The translations under genes were made by a program, and so were the position numbers. This document shows positions 46,801 to 55,322 of a stretch of 61,106 nt of DNA, in pieces; the first letter of the stretch is position 1; every line of letters starts with the position of its first letter. Source of the stretch: an uncultured Bacteroidales bacterium. Its GTDB lineage: Bacteria; Bacteroidota; Bacteroidia; Bacteroidales; Paludibacteraceae. The DNA is taken from NCBI GenBank assembly GCA_934716995.1, contig CAKUYO010000012.1, positions 1 to 61,106 on the forward strand. The letters are read 5' to 3'. The notes below the pieces were generated by a model, which saw only the letters and a program-made list of their open reading frames with translations, did no database searches and was not told the origin of the DNA.

Positions 46801-49800
46801 TGGCGACATCTTGAATGGTGCCACGGCTCAATCCTCAACCTCGGGCTGGACATTCTCCTCTACCAATACGTATGGTATAAATGCTCCGAAGATGATGTGG
46901 AAACTGACAGATGAGGAATACGATTATTATTATGGCTACGATTATTATGAACAAAACTCTGTTCTTACAACACCGAATATAGAAATGTCTGGGTTGGGCG
47001 CTGGAGATGTAGTATTGCTCGGGTTTGATATGGCATTGACTTCTTCATACAGTTCGTCTAAGCCTTCCGCATCCTATACCAAAGACCGTAAGTTTGCTAT
47101 ACTTGTTTCGGAGAACGATGGCGCAACGTGGCTGAAGACAGATTCGCTTATCTGGGGAACGGATACTACTTTTGCGAACCGCTTTGACAGCATTCCTGCT
47201 GCAAGCACACATTATACATTTGATTTCTCAGCGTATAAAGGCAAGAACATTCGTATAGCATTCTACGCATATTCTCCGGCTAATGATGCTTCTGCGTATC
47301 TGCATTTGACGAATGTTACTCTCAAAACACAAAACCTCAATTGCATTGCACCGACCGACTTGGCTGCCGTCAATATCAAACCGGATAGTGCGACGTTTGT
47401 TTGGCATAGTGATGCCAATGCTTTTGAAATACAAGTAGCCACCAATAGCAAATATGCCAATGCAGTCTGCGATTCAATAGTGAGCGATATAACGCTTACC
47501 CTCGGCGGGCTTGCTGCCGGAACCCTTCATTTTGTCCGTGTGCGTACTATTTGTGGTGATGGGGCTTATTCTGATTGGGCGGAATTGAGTGCAAGAACTA
47601 CCTACGGATTGCCTTTCGTGGAAGAGTTTACGGCTATCTCTACATCTTTCCCTGAGGGGTGGGGCAATTATAAAGGTCTTACTTTGCCGCAAGTACTAAC
47701 TTCTGTCTCTCCGTTTACCGGGGCAACCGCAGCCTCCAACTGGGGATATGATAAATCTTACAATGCGAATGCCTTGACTGATGCTGACCATATCGGAATA
47801 GAAATGTATAGCAGTCGATCCAATAGTTGGTTGCTATCGCCAATCATCAACCTCTCTAAGGCAGATCCGGCAAAACATCTGCTGTTCTCGTTTGATGCAG
47901 CACTTTCCTATTGGAATTCTTCTGCCGTCCCCACAAGTACGGACAATCAGAAATTTTATATGATAGTCTCTGAAGACGGCGGTGCTACTTGGAATAAAGA
48001 GAATCTGGTTACTTGGAGCAATGCTGCAGCAGACTCGGCTAAATATACCTTGTCCTCTATCCCGAATCTTGGGGGGCGGTATTATTGCTTCGATTTCTCT
48101 AAATATGCAGGTAAGAATATCCAGATTGCTTTCGGTATCTATGCTTCAAGCAATGACAACCGCTTGCATATTGATAATATCCGTCTGGAGGAAATAGCCT
48201 CTCTCTGTTTCGGGGTGGAAACGGTTTCTTTCCAAAATGCAACTGCCACAACGGCAACACTGCATATCACGCCGGCAGATCCCGATTCTGTATGGCAATA
48301 TACATATTGTGAGAGTGGTTCCGCCTTGATCGGCAGCCTGCCGCTGTCTGATACGGATACTACCACCTTTACAATCGGCAACTTGAATAGCAATACGGCA
48401 TACGATGTTTATGTGCGTTCCATTTGTGCTGTGGGTGATACTTCCGCTTGGAGCGGCCCTTATACAATCAAGACTGCACAAGTATTACCTTTTGCGGAAG
48501 AGTTCTCTGCTATAGCAACGGCTATGCCTGCCGACTGGACACAATACCGCGGACTGACGCTTGATAATATCTTGAGTTCCGAAAATCCGTTTGCCTCTGC
48601 AGAAGCAACTTCCGCTTGGGGGTATAGTTCTTACAATAAGAATGTTTTGAGTGATAGTGCGCATATCGGTATCGAGGTGTATTCGTCTTATAAAAACTCG
48701 TGGTTGCTTACCCCGCGTATTGATTTATCTCAAATTTCGGATGAATCTTTTGTTCGTCTCTCGTTTGATGCAGCACTCACTTATTGGTCGTCTGCTGCAG
48801 CTCCGACAAGTACGGACAATCAGAAGTTCTATATTATAGTCTCTGAAGACGGAGGTGCTACTTGGAACAAAGAGAATCTGGTTACTTGGAGCAATGCTGC
48901 AGCAGATTCTGCCCGTTATACATTGGCATCCATTCCTGCAGGAAATGGTAGAAACTTCAAATTGGATTTCTCTAAATATGCAGGTAAGACGATTCAGATA
49001 GCCTTTGGAATCTATGCTACGGCTAACGATAACCGCTTGCATATTGACAATGTCCGTCTGGAAACGGTTAACTCGCTTTGTATCGGTATTATTGGAATGG
49101 AATCGCAATATATAGGTTCTACATCTGCGGAGATACTGCTATCGCCCTCTGCGTCTGATTCTGTTTGGCAATATGCTTATGGAGTCTCCGGCTTTGTATT
49201 GGCAGACACAGTCGTTCGCCACAACACGGATACTACAGCATTTGTGTTGTCAGGATTGCAACCTGCAACAGCCTATGATGTTTATGTCCGCTCTATTTGT
49301 GCGGTAGGAGATACATCGGAATGGTCTGCCCCCTATTCGTTCCTTACGAACTCGGTTATTCCGCTTTATGAGGATTTCGATTCGATAGACATTTCAATGC
49401 CTGTCGGTTGGGCTGCATATACCAATCCTTCTCCGTCAGCCTTATTCACGGGAAAATCTTTCTCTGGAACGTCTTCTTACTCGGGATGGACATATAATGC
49501 TTCCTATAACGGAGATGCTTTCGGTGGGGATAAACATATTAGTGCATCGCTGACAAGCACCTCGTCATACTATTGGCTGGTATCGCCTGTCGTTGATCTG
49601 ACCCGCTTGCCGGACTCTGTCAATGTGGCTCTCTCCTTTGATTTGGCTCTCACCGCTGCTTATACGGATGCTGTGCCTTCCGGCGAACTCCCACAGGCGT
49701 TCTATGTGGCTGTCTCCGCAGACGGGGGGAAAACGTGGAACGAGACGGATGCTACCCTTTGGAGCAACAATATCGCAGATGCTGCGTATGCTTTGTCTTC

Positions 49801-52800
49801 TGTGCCGAACGGCAATGGCGAGACCTATACGGTCAATCTGAGCCGCTATGCAGGGCAGAACATCCAAGTGGCTTTTGGGGCTTGCCATGTAACGTATTCC
49901 TATGGTGCATCGTCTGTCCGTATGCATCTGGATAATGTACATCTCTATGCGTCATCCTCCCTGTGCTTTGGTGTGGACGCAATCCGCAATGTGGCAACAA
50001 CGGCTTCGTCGCTTTCTTTCGAAATAAGTGATGGTAACCGCCGTAGCACAAGTTGGCAGTATGTCTATGGATCCGCAGGGTTCAACCTGACGGACTCCAT
50101 ACCGCAAAATACTAATCTGCCGGCATTCAGTATCGGGCATCTGCAACCGGCTACTTCTTATGATGTCTATGTCCGCTCTATCTGCGGATACGCCGACACT
50201 ACAGCCTGGAGTACTCCTATGACTGCCGCTACTGCCTATGTGCTGCCTTTCGGGGAAACGTTTGACAGCATTGATACGTATATGCCGAACCAATGGAATA
50301 GTTACAAGGGTATCGCACTGTCCGATCTGCTTACCGGTAAGAAATCATTCGATGCGGAAACACCTCTCAATGTGTCCGGATCTACAACCAATTACTGGGG
50401 AAACAACAACAATAATGCAAATGCGTTGTCTGATGCACAACATATCGGTGTCGAAATGCATAGCACGTATAGTGGCTCTTGGTTGCTTACACCTGTTATC
50501 GAATTGTCCGGTGTTGCTGCGGATGAGAAAGTGGTTCTTTCGTTTGATGCCGCACTTACATATTGGAATTCGGCTGCTGAACCTACATCGTCTGATAATC
50601 AGCGTTTCTATTTGCTGGTTTCTGAGGATGCCGGTGCTACATGGACGAAGAAAAATGCTATCATCTGGAGCAATAGTACATCCGACTCTGCACAATATCG
50701 TTTGTCGGATATCGCTACGGGGACGGGGACGCCGTATATGTTCGATTTTACTAACTATGCAGGCAAAACTATACAAATTGCATTGGGCGTTGAGGCCTCG
50801 GCTAACGATAATCGCTTGCATATCGATAATTTCAATCTCTATACGGCAACATCTATCTGTTTGGCTCCTGTTAAGGTAACAACCACTGCCGCAACGGCAC
50901 ATTCCGTCTCGTTGCATATAGGCTCCGAAGAACCTTCGCAGCAATGGCAATATGCATATGGTAATGCCAACTTTATGCTCTCAGATGCTACCGAGAAAGT
51001 CCTTACCGGTTCTGATTTCACTTTGAGCAATTTAGCACCCGCTACTTCCTACGATGTCTATATTCGTACAATATGCGGTGTGGGAGATACCTCCAAGTGG
51101 GTTGGTCCTTTCGCTTTCACGACCAATTATGCAATGCCTTTCGCCGAGGATTTCAGCGATATTAGCACCACGCAGCAATTGCCAAAGCATTGGCTCGCTT
51201 ATGCGGATACTTCCCTCCATGCTTCGGCTATTTGGTCTGGTAGCAAATCCTTTGCAACTGCCACTCCGACTACAATCAATGGTTCTACCAACTATTGGGG
51301 CTATTCTGCTTCTTATACCCAAAATGCTTTCGACGATGATGAACATATCGGTGTCGAAATGTATAGCACGTATAGTGGCTCTTGGCTGCTCACACCCGTT
51401 GTCGAACTTTCCGGTGCTTCTGCTGATGAGAAAATCATATTCTCGTTTGATGCGGCACTTACCTATTGGTATACGGCGGTTGAACCTACTTCTTCCGACA
51501 ACCAGCAGTTCTATGTGATGGTTTCCGAGGATGCCGGTGCTACATGGAGCAAAAAGAATACTATTGTCTGGAGCAATGATGTTGCTGATTCGGCACAATA
51601 TCGATTGTCGGATATCCCGAATGGAGATGGCAGAACATATATGTTCGATTTCTCTGCTTATGCGGGTAAAAATATACAGATAGCATTGGGCGTTGAGGCA
51701 CGTGCCAATGATAACCGCTTGCATATCGACAATGTGAATCTGTATGCCGCCAACTCGCTCTGTATGGGTATCCGTGGCGTAGAGACCAAGGCGGTTTCGG
51801 CTACGTCTGCAACACTCAATATCCTGCTCAACGATTCTGCTGCGCAATGGCAATTTGCGTACGGTCCAACCGGCTTCGCTTTAACGGATAAGACTGCCAT
51901 CACGACAATCGATACCACTGAGTTCGCTATTTCCGGTTTGTCTGCGCATACCGCCTACGATGTCTATGTGCGTTCTGTCTGTGCTGTCGGAGAGACTTCG
52001 GCTTGGAGCAAGCCCTATACCTTTACCACGGCTCATATCGTTCCCTTCAAGGAAACATTTGAGGATATGGCAACGGTATTGTTCCCCGCCGAGTGGACAC
52101 GATATAAGAAAGCAATTGCCTATGATGACCTGATCAACGGTAAAGCGTCGTTCTCAACCACTGCGCCATACACATCTACAAGTCAGTATGAAAACTGCTG
52201 GGGATACAATTCGTCTCGCACTCAATATGCTTTCTCGGACGACAACCATATCTCTATAGAGTTGTACTCTTCATATTCCGATTCCTGGTTGCTCTCTCCT
52301 GTGATCGATATGTCGAATCTGGCTGCCGGTGATGCAGTATCGCTGACTTTCGATGCGGCTTTGACTCAATACGCATCTGCCGATGCGCCGCTTAGTACCT
52401 CCACACAACGCTTCTATGTTATCGTTTCGGAGGATGCCGGTGCTACTTGGACTGCCGGGAATGCCACTGCATGGGGGGACACCGATGCCGACTATCAGTT
52501 GACATCCATACCCAACGGAAACGGAAAGTCCTATGAGATTGATATGTCAAAGTATGTAGGTAAACAAGTGCAACTCGCCTTCGGCATAGAAGCATCAAGT
52601 AATGACAATATACTTCATTTGGATAATATCGCAATCAGCCAGTCTGTTACACGTTCCTATGAGGCTTCTGCCTGCAATTCAGGGGATTATGAGGATGCTT
52701 ATTTCTCTATCCCGCGTGCGGAACTGGTGCTTGGGGAAACAACTCACATAACCAAACTTAGCGGACAAAACAATGCGCCGGATACGGTCGTTACACTCAC

Positions 52801-53701
52801 CCTGAGCGTCTATCCCGCCGAGCGTGTCGCTATCAATGATACTGTCTGCGAGGGCTACCAGTATCAGGCTAACGGCTTCAACTTTATGGCTCGGAAATCA
52901 ACCGTCGTACCGATGACATTCACTTCAGTCAACGGATGTGATAGTTTGGTCGAACTGCATCTTGAGGTTATTCCGACAACCTATATAGACACCACCATTA
53001 TGGCTTGTCAGAGTTATACCTACAGGGGAACTACCTACTACTCCGACAAAGTGTTTACCGATACATTGGTTTCTGCTATGGGTTGCGATAGTATTGTGCG
53101 TACGTTCCTGCGTATCTCTGCTACCGGAGATACCGAGACAATGTGGCGCACATCTATATGCCAAGGCGACTCCTACAACGATGAGGTCTTTAGCGGCTTG
53201 AAAAAAGCGGGTATTTATACCCAAACCGTTCAAAACGCCTACGGATGCGATTCTACCATTACGCTCCATCTTTTGGTGGCTGACGCCGAAGGGGCTGTGT
53301 ATGATACTATCCGGCAAGCCGATCTGCCTTATCTCTACGAGGGCGAAGTCTTCCTTGGAAAAAATACCAAGGTGGGTGATTATCAACATGACATTCAATC
53401 CTCGTGCGGACAGGTTACGCTCTTTATGCATGTCTATTTGGAAACGGCTATTGCCAATACATCTATGCGTACATTGCATCTCACGCCTAACCCCGCTAAA
53501 GTAGGAGAGCCTGTACAGATTGTTTCGGATATCGTATCTGATAAAGATTATTCCATCTCCGTATTTGGTTCTATCGGACAATTGGTTTATCATAGCCGTC
53601 AACGGCAAACGTACCTTCCCGGTTTTACAACAGCAGGTATCTATACGGTACGCATCGTCAATGCTGGTATTGTCTATCAAACCAAACTGTTGGTGCAATA
53701 A
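40829..53701 (+). CDS. Giant (4290-residue) secreted modular protein: 14 jelly-roll and 13 FnIII-like modules, T9SS-type tail
   Basis: Signal peptide MRKLLLLFLGVFCLLCS. An N-terminal jelly-roll (MAM/choice-of-anchor-J-like) is followed by 13 repeats of FnIII-like domain plus jelly-roll, each pair about 265-300 residues. FnIII ends read TAYDVYVRSICAVGDTSAW in the later units. Jelly-rolls open with LPFAEEF-like strands near 40910, 41712, 42557, 43348, 44190, 45018, 45910, 46741, 47608, 48484, 49354, 50242, 51131 and 52038. They contain VSEDGGATWN and end LHIDNVRL. After the last come three GCDS repeats (52830-53280) and a sorting domain (ISVFGSIGQLVYHS, TTAGIYTVRIVNAG). The frame is intact over 12.9 kb. 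No catalytic motif is recognised. Its length and repetition suggest a fibrous adhesin or a stalk; the mass would be roughly 450-470 kDa. Confidence 0.88.
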   Translation: MRKLLLLFLGVFCLLCSAESDIRYALSPIGFEDAVIPAGWTQENVEGTVNWQVEGGANVSLANPAGANTGDYRLAIRRATGSANSFVTRLISPAMDLTEMQNPELCFAHAQVASFDYFDTLRVYYRTTSAAPWTLLREYGAPVSAWKTESVPLEKYLQGTAYQVAFEVSDHAGKGVVLDDICILQPSICQKPLFQMVQPTSTSAFIEFVAGGTGYGSTADLFDLIVSDSALADPAAARAAEVVYMQKGMSDNSVLLSNLDGYTTYYVYLRTNCADNASGYTDWTATEFQTTMLKSLPYNEDFNRKRVSSDFITPEGWTFGTNIDGVSVPYVYVGSTSSYKQNYSVDSSAYLAFAGAASTSISPIPQGKYVYAATPELDGDLSKCEVSFWGTAYTYIYNGVKDYAAELTVGVMTDPADYTTFTAVRTVKVESAYQFKHFVVSLRDYSGAGKYVALRSSADMQNVFFVDNFSVSESTVSVPEDIRVYNVTPFGFDVSALLNGADSWNIRVSNKYVRDAALLSSGDCLIAESGITGSTYHITGNNIAGKTIKVYLQAVKNGVASAWSFPVTLRVPTQAVLPVELNMNTGYASVNLYALNNEIHNISSTKAIDGVYFPLRAFEYVYPAVSTSSPTYDGGHLVLRGIDNYFVFPYVDKVDSLILSFQLALGYSYSSNAGQGRVAVGVMTDPYDLSTFTEVGRFEGESTYAKCELDFSSYTGSGHYVAIRAIAPQTLSSSYGSDNVLDDIVLKKIPTCRLPKDVAAAPTTETVDITWNASGMNKWLVSLYDDRQLATLLSDSIVSAPSVRLNGLVSGRQYYYTVRTICGTDTIEAENTYTFSTAVQIPFKENFTTTTLPSGWGRYSGLLSDIWNGKDLTTTSSSWSFGANKGGVTTDGNAAYINIYGTGCKAWLVSPNLYIDASSDAVVRLTFDAALVAFSSSNADKRNTGTDDQFAVVISTDDGATWSRANTTVWNNANDSTTDYVLNDLPLQMQKISIDLSQYTGGSVRIAFYAESTVSNADNYLLIDNVAVSEYDANCQGISSLSALAVSSTEANVMWTAGGEQSVHMDVYDESNSRVFSDNVTTSPYTLTNLTGNTEYRVEAYQSCNPHGDTLSVSFRTQCSAYTIEGFGTADFSDAESLLCWTTGIGDTTGVGNRTLREPYVKSVSGFGNVLYMEKPKGYSSSYYGNNYYAILPTLAIDDITQYQVVFDAGTTSSKTDTTDVKQLYVGVITDPADLSTFEVTDTLTLQYAADSVSLKSYAVGFDNYKGDYLGEYGKYIVFMVAAPNLYADIAIIDNVRIEAVAACHQVLDAEFRDVKTTSATLQWSSQAGSARVVVSSVLCNPDTVSHFVYDEVVNDHSVLISGLTPATTYYAYVQAICGVGDTARWSGHTIFTTAYGVPYLEVFAANSLTTDWKGYKVQFPAGKDTMDVSSLKPETTSSNAWYITSVPAGISGMEEKVARVEVYGTGSYNALLVSPSISLPELTATDNPIAVSFHVAKAEYSSYSSASKVDDSSDDKFSVMVSIDGGSTWTRTNSKVWASDGSGDYNYNDFSLTAKRCKMDLSAYAGKDVRIGFFTESSVYNPDTYIYLDSVSVDYYTPQCEGITNIAVYTDSITVATALLTIKATNSSDTIEYVYGVDSVAWATAQPLHADSSVVLLSGLKHSSLYAVYARTLCASGDTSVWFGPVYFSTKCVLSVPAVFDFDDKANRYDVTSSYQMENCWEVLYSSSSYLPKIKDNSTSSYYPSVYSYSGTSALYLEMGSYGNYYSVAAMPLLDADPDTLQLSFMARAGYVSSSTMTSCSDSYLHSVKIGTMDNLRDTTTFRLIKEIVLEPVESGSNPEDDPTAFWRQQVVSLQGATGKYVVFMQTKGSKYNYIAIDDVTISKRSGCPSVENVEIDSIASTSARVHWTSAADRFAVIVSNAYAKSVYSVSDTILRLQNLLPDISYRVQVASVCGTDTTLVVQKGFSTPCVIPFAEDFADGLPNTWQRLSGDILNGATAQSSTSGWTFSSTNTYGINAPKMMWKLTDEEYDYYYGYDYYEQNSVLTTPNIEMSGLGAGDVVLLGFDMALTSSYSSSKPSASYTKDRKFAILVSENDGATWLKTDSLIWGTDTTFANRFDSIPAASTHYTFDFSAYKGKNIRIAFYAYSPANDASAYLHLTNVTLKTQNLNCIAPTDLAAVNIKPDSATFVWHSDANAFEIQVATNSKYANAVCDSIVSDITLTLGGLAAGTLHFVRVRTICGDGAYSDWAELSARTTYGLPFVEEFTAISTSFPEGWGNYKGLTLPQVLTSVSPFTGATAASNWGYDKSYNANALTDADHIGIEMYSSRSNSWLLSPIINLSKADPAKHLLFSFDAALSYWNSSAVPTSTDNQKFYMIVSEDGGATWNKENLVTWSNAAADSAKYTLSSIPNLGGRYYCFDFSKYAGKNIQIAFGIYASSNDNRLHIDNIRLEEIASLCFGVETVSFQNATATTATLHITPADPDSVWQYTYCESGSALIGSLPLSDTDTTTFTIGNLNSNTAYDVYVRSICAVGDTSAWSGPYTIKTAQVLPFAEEFSAIATAMPADWTQYRGLTLDNILSSENPFASAEATSAWGYSSYNKNVLSDSAHIGIEVYSSYKNSWLLTPRIDLSQISDESFVRLSFDAALTYWSSAAAPTSTDNQKFYIIVSEDGGATWNKENLVTWSNAAADSARYTLASIPAGNGRNFKLDFSKYAGKTIQIAFGIYATANDNRLHIDNVRLETVNSLCIGIIGMESQYIGSTSAEILLSPSASDSVWQYAYGVSGFVLADTVVRHNTDTTAFVLSGLQPATAYDVYVRSICAVGDTSEWSAPYSFLTNSVIPLYEDFDSIDISMPVGWAAYTNPSPSALFTGKSFSGTSSYSGWTYNASYNGDAFGGDKHISASLTSTSSYYWLVSPVVDLTRLPDSVNVALSFDLALTAAYTDAVPSGELPQAFYVAVSADGGKTWNETDATLWSNNIADAAYALSSVPNGNGETYTVNLSRYAGQNIQVAFGACHVTYSYGASSVRMHLDNVHLYASSSLCFGVDAIRNVATTASSLSFEISDGNRRSTSWQYVYGSAGFNLTDSIPQNTNLPAFSIGHLQPATSYDVYVRSICGYADTTAWSTPMTAATAYVLPFGETFDSIDTYMPNQWNSYKGIALSDLLTGKKSFDAETPLNVSGSTTNYWGNNNNNANALSDAQHIGVEMHSTYSGSWLLTPVIELSGVAADEKVVLSFDAALTYWNSAAEPTSSDNQRFYLLVSEDAGATWTKKNAIIWSNSTSDSAQYRLSDIATGTGTPYMFDFTNYAGKTIQIALGVEASANDNRLHIDNFNLYTATSICLAPVKVTTTAATAHSVSLHIGSEEPSQQWQYAYGNANFMLSDATEKVLTGSDFTLSNLAPATSYDVYIRTICGVGDTSKWVGPFAFTTNYAMPFAEDFSDISTTQQLPKHWLAYADTSLHASAIWSGSKSFATATPTTINGSTNYWGYSASYTQNAFDDDEHIGVEMYSTYSGSWLLTPVVELSGASADEKIIFSFDAALTYWYTAVEPTSSDNQQFYVMVSEDAGATWSKKNTIVWSNDVADSAQYRLSDIPNGDGRTYMFDFSAYAGKNIQIALGVEARANDNRLHIDNVNLYAANSLCMGIRGVETKAVSATSATLNILLNDSAAQWQFAYGPTGFALTDKTAITTIDTTEFAISGLSAHTAYDVYVRSVCAVGETSAWSKPYTFTTAHIVPFKETFEDMATVLFPAEWTRYKKAIAYDDLINGKASFSTTAPYTSTSQYENCWGYNSSRTQYAFSDDNHISIELYSSYSDSWLLSPVIDMSNLAAGDAVSLTFDAALTQYASADAPLSTSTQRFYVIVSEDAGATWTAGNATAWGDTDADYQLTSIPNGNGKSYEIDMSKYVGKQVQLAFGIEASSNDNILHLDNIAISQSVTRSYEASACNSGDYEDAYFSIPRAELVLGETTHITKLSGQNNAPDTVVTLTLSVYPAERVAINDTVCEGYQYQANGFNFMARKSTVVPMTFTSVNGCDSLVELHLEVIPTTYIDTTIMACQSYTYRGTTYYSDKVFTDTLVSAMGCDSIVRTFLRISATGDTETMWRTSICQGDSYNDEVFSGLKKAGIYTQTVQNAYGCDSTITLHLLVADAEGAVYDTIRQADLPYLYEGEVFLGKNTKVGDYQHDIQSSCGQVTLFMHVYLETAIANTSMRTLHLTPNPAKVGEPVQIVSDIVSDKDYSISVFGSIGQLVYHSRQRQTYLPGFTTAGIYTVRIVNAGIVYQTKLLVQ
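47608..52640. repeat. Recently duplicated module region inside the giant gene
   Basis: Units 9-14 are much more alike at DNA level than units 1-8. Example: the stretch encoding VSEDGGATWNKENLVTWSNA occurs near 47967 and again near 48842 with only a few base changes, and HIGVEM to SGSWLLTPV occurs near 50442 and 51346. Spacing is about 870-905 bases. Confidence 0.8.
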
Positions 53702-53733
53702 CCACTGCTCTGTATAACTGAAACATTCCGAAA

Positions 53734-53769
53734 AGAGGCTGCCGAACGCATATCGGTAGCCTCTTTTTG
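53734..53769 (+). terminator. Terminator of the giant gene
   Basis: AGAGGCTGCCGA (53734-53745) pairs with TCGGTAGCCTCT (53753-53764, one G-T) over a 7-base loop, followed by T5. Confidence 0.88.
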
Positions 53770-53822
53770 TGCTTTTACGGCATATCCATTCCTTATCTTT
53801 ATGCCGTTAGGTCTATGTCATC

Positions 53823-53876
53823 TGTATGTGATTCGTATGTGATTGGTATGTGATTAGGCGGTTTTTGCCTGTATTA
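53823..53876. repeat. 54-bp inverted repeat, right copy
   Basis: Reverse complement of 40608-40661 with one mismatch. The 11-base units are at 53823-53855. It lies between the giant gene's terminator and the ffh promoter. Confidence 0.93.
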
Positions 53877-53912
53877 TAGAGAGTTGCACCTGCAATAATG
53901 CGTATTCTGCAT

Positions 53913-53946
53913 GTTAATTGTTAATTGCTAATTGCCTGGTTAATTG
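53913..53946. repeat. 7-bp-period array (GTTAATT)
   Basis: GTTAATT, GTTAATT and GCTAATT are followed by a spaced GTTAATT. It overlaps the start of the ffh promoter region. Confidence 0.6.
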
Positions 53947-53974
53947 CATATCTGCGTTTTTTTTTGTAACTTTG
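53944..53974 (+). promoter_or_regulatory. Promoter for ffh
   Basis: TTG at 53944-53946, a 20-base spacer containing T9, TAACTTTG at 53967-53974. The ffh start codon is 26 bases later. Confidence 0.78.
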
Positions 53975-53999
53975 CGCCCTTAAATGTAACTATTGCAAT

Positions 54000-55298
54000 A
54001 TGTTTGATAATCTTAGTGAACGATTGGAACGCTCTTTCAAGATCCTGAAGGGCGAAGGGCGTATTACCGAAATCAATATCGCGGAGACCGTCAAGGACAT
54101 CCGCAAGGCGTTGCTTGAAGCCGATGTCAACTACAAGACAGCGAAGCAGTTTACCGACCAAGTGAAGGAAAAAGCCCTTGGGCAGAACGTGATTACCGCC
54201 GTGCGCCCGGGGCAGTTGATGGTCAAGATTACCCACGACGAACTCGCGGAACTGATGGGCGGTGAGGCTGCCGACATCAACCTCAAGGGCACGCCTGCCG
54301 TGATTCTTATGTCGGGTCTCCAGGGTTCGGGTAAGACCACTTTTGCTTCCAAACTGGCGAACTATCTCCAGACCAAGAAAGGCAAGCGTGTGATGCTGGT
54401 GGCGTGCGACGTCTATCGTCCGGCGGCTATCGAGCAATTACGTGTCCTCGGTGAGCAGATCAACGCCAAGGTCTATACCGAAGAAACCGAGACCAACCCT
54501 GTCAAGAAAGCGCAGAACGCTATCGCCGAGGCGCGTAAGTTCGGCTACGATGTGGTCATTGTCGATACTGCCGGCCGTCTCGCCGTCGATGAGCAGATGA
54601 TGCAGGAGATAGCGGCTATCAAACAGGCAATCCAACCTTCCGAAACGCTGTTCGTAGTCGATGCTATGACGGGTCAGGATGCTGTCAATACCGCCAAGAC
54701 TTTCAACGACCGTATTGATTTCGACGGTGTCGTACTGACCAAACTCGATGGCGATGCCCGCGGTGGTGCCGCTCTCTCTATCCGCTCGGTGGTCAACAAG
54801 CCGATTAAGTTTATCGGTACCGGCGAGAAAATGGACGCACTCGATGTGTTCCATCCCGCGCGTATGGCAGACCGTATTCTCGGTATGGGCGATGTGGTCA
54901 GCCTTGTCGAGCGGGCACAGGAGCAGTACAACGAAGAGGAAGCCCGCCGTATCAGCAAGCGTATCGCCAAGAACCAGTTTGATTTCAACGATTTTCTTGC
55001 CCAACTCAACCAGATAAAGAAAATGGGTTCGATGAAAGACCTTATGGGAATGATCCCGGGTATGGACAAGGCGCTCAAAGGTGTGGAGGTGTCCGATGAT
55101 GCGTTCAAACCCATCGAGGCGATTATTGCTTCTATGACCCCTGCCGAGCGAGCCAACCCTGCTCTGCTCAACGGCTCACGCAAAGAGCGTATCGCCAAAG
55201 GTTCGGGTACGAGTATCGTGGAGGTCAACCGTTTCCTAAAGCAGTTCGACCAGACCGGCAAGATGATGCGCAAAGTACAACAAATGCGCCGCAGATAA
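54000..55298 (+). CDS. ffh: Signal recognition particle protein Ffh
   Basis: 432 residues. N domain about 1-95 (MFDNLSERLERSFKILKGEG); G domain with GLQGSGKTT at about 106-114, DVYRPAA, DTAGR, TKLDGDARGG and the GTGEK closing loop. The C-terminal M domain (about 315-432) contains GMIPGM and SRKERIAKGSG, which bind SRP RNA and signal sequences. It targets nascent membrane and some exported proteins to FtsY and SecYEG. Monocistronic-looking, with its own promoter; a repeat element rather than a clear terminator follows. The length is typical. Confidence 0.98.
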   Translation: MFDNLSERLERSFKILKGEGRITEINIAETVKDIRKALLEADVNYKTAKQFTDQVKEKALGQNVITAVRPGQLMVKITHDELAELMGGEAADINLKGTPAVILMSGLQGSGKTTFASKLANYLQTKKGKRVMLVACDVYRPAAIEQLRVLGEQINAKVYTEETETNPVKKAQNAIAEARKFGYDVVIVDTAGRLAVDEQMMQEIAAIKQAIQPSETLFVVDAMTGQDAVNTAKTFNDRIDFDGVVLTKLDGDARGGAALSIRSVVNKPIKFIGTGEKMDALDVFHPARMADRILGMGDVVSLVERAQEQYNEEEARRISKRIAKNQFDFNDFLAQLNQIKKMGSMKDLMGMIPGMDKALKGVEVSDDAFKPIEAIIASMTPAERANPALLNGSRKERIAKGSGTSIVEVNRFLKQFDQTGKMMRKVQQMRRR

Positions 55299-55322
55299 AG
55301 CAATTTGCATTCCTTATTTTGT

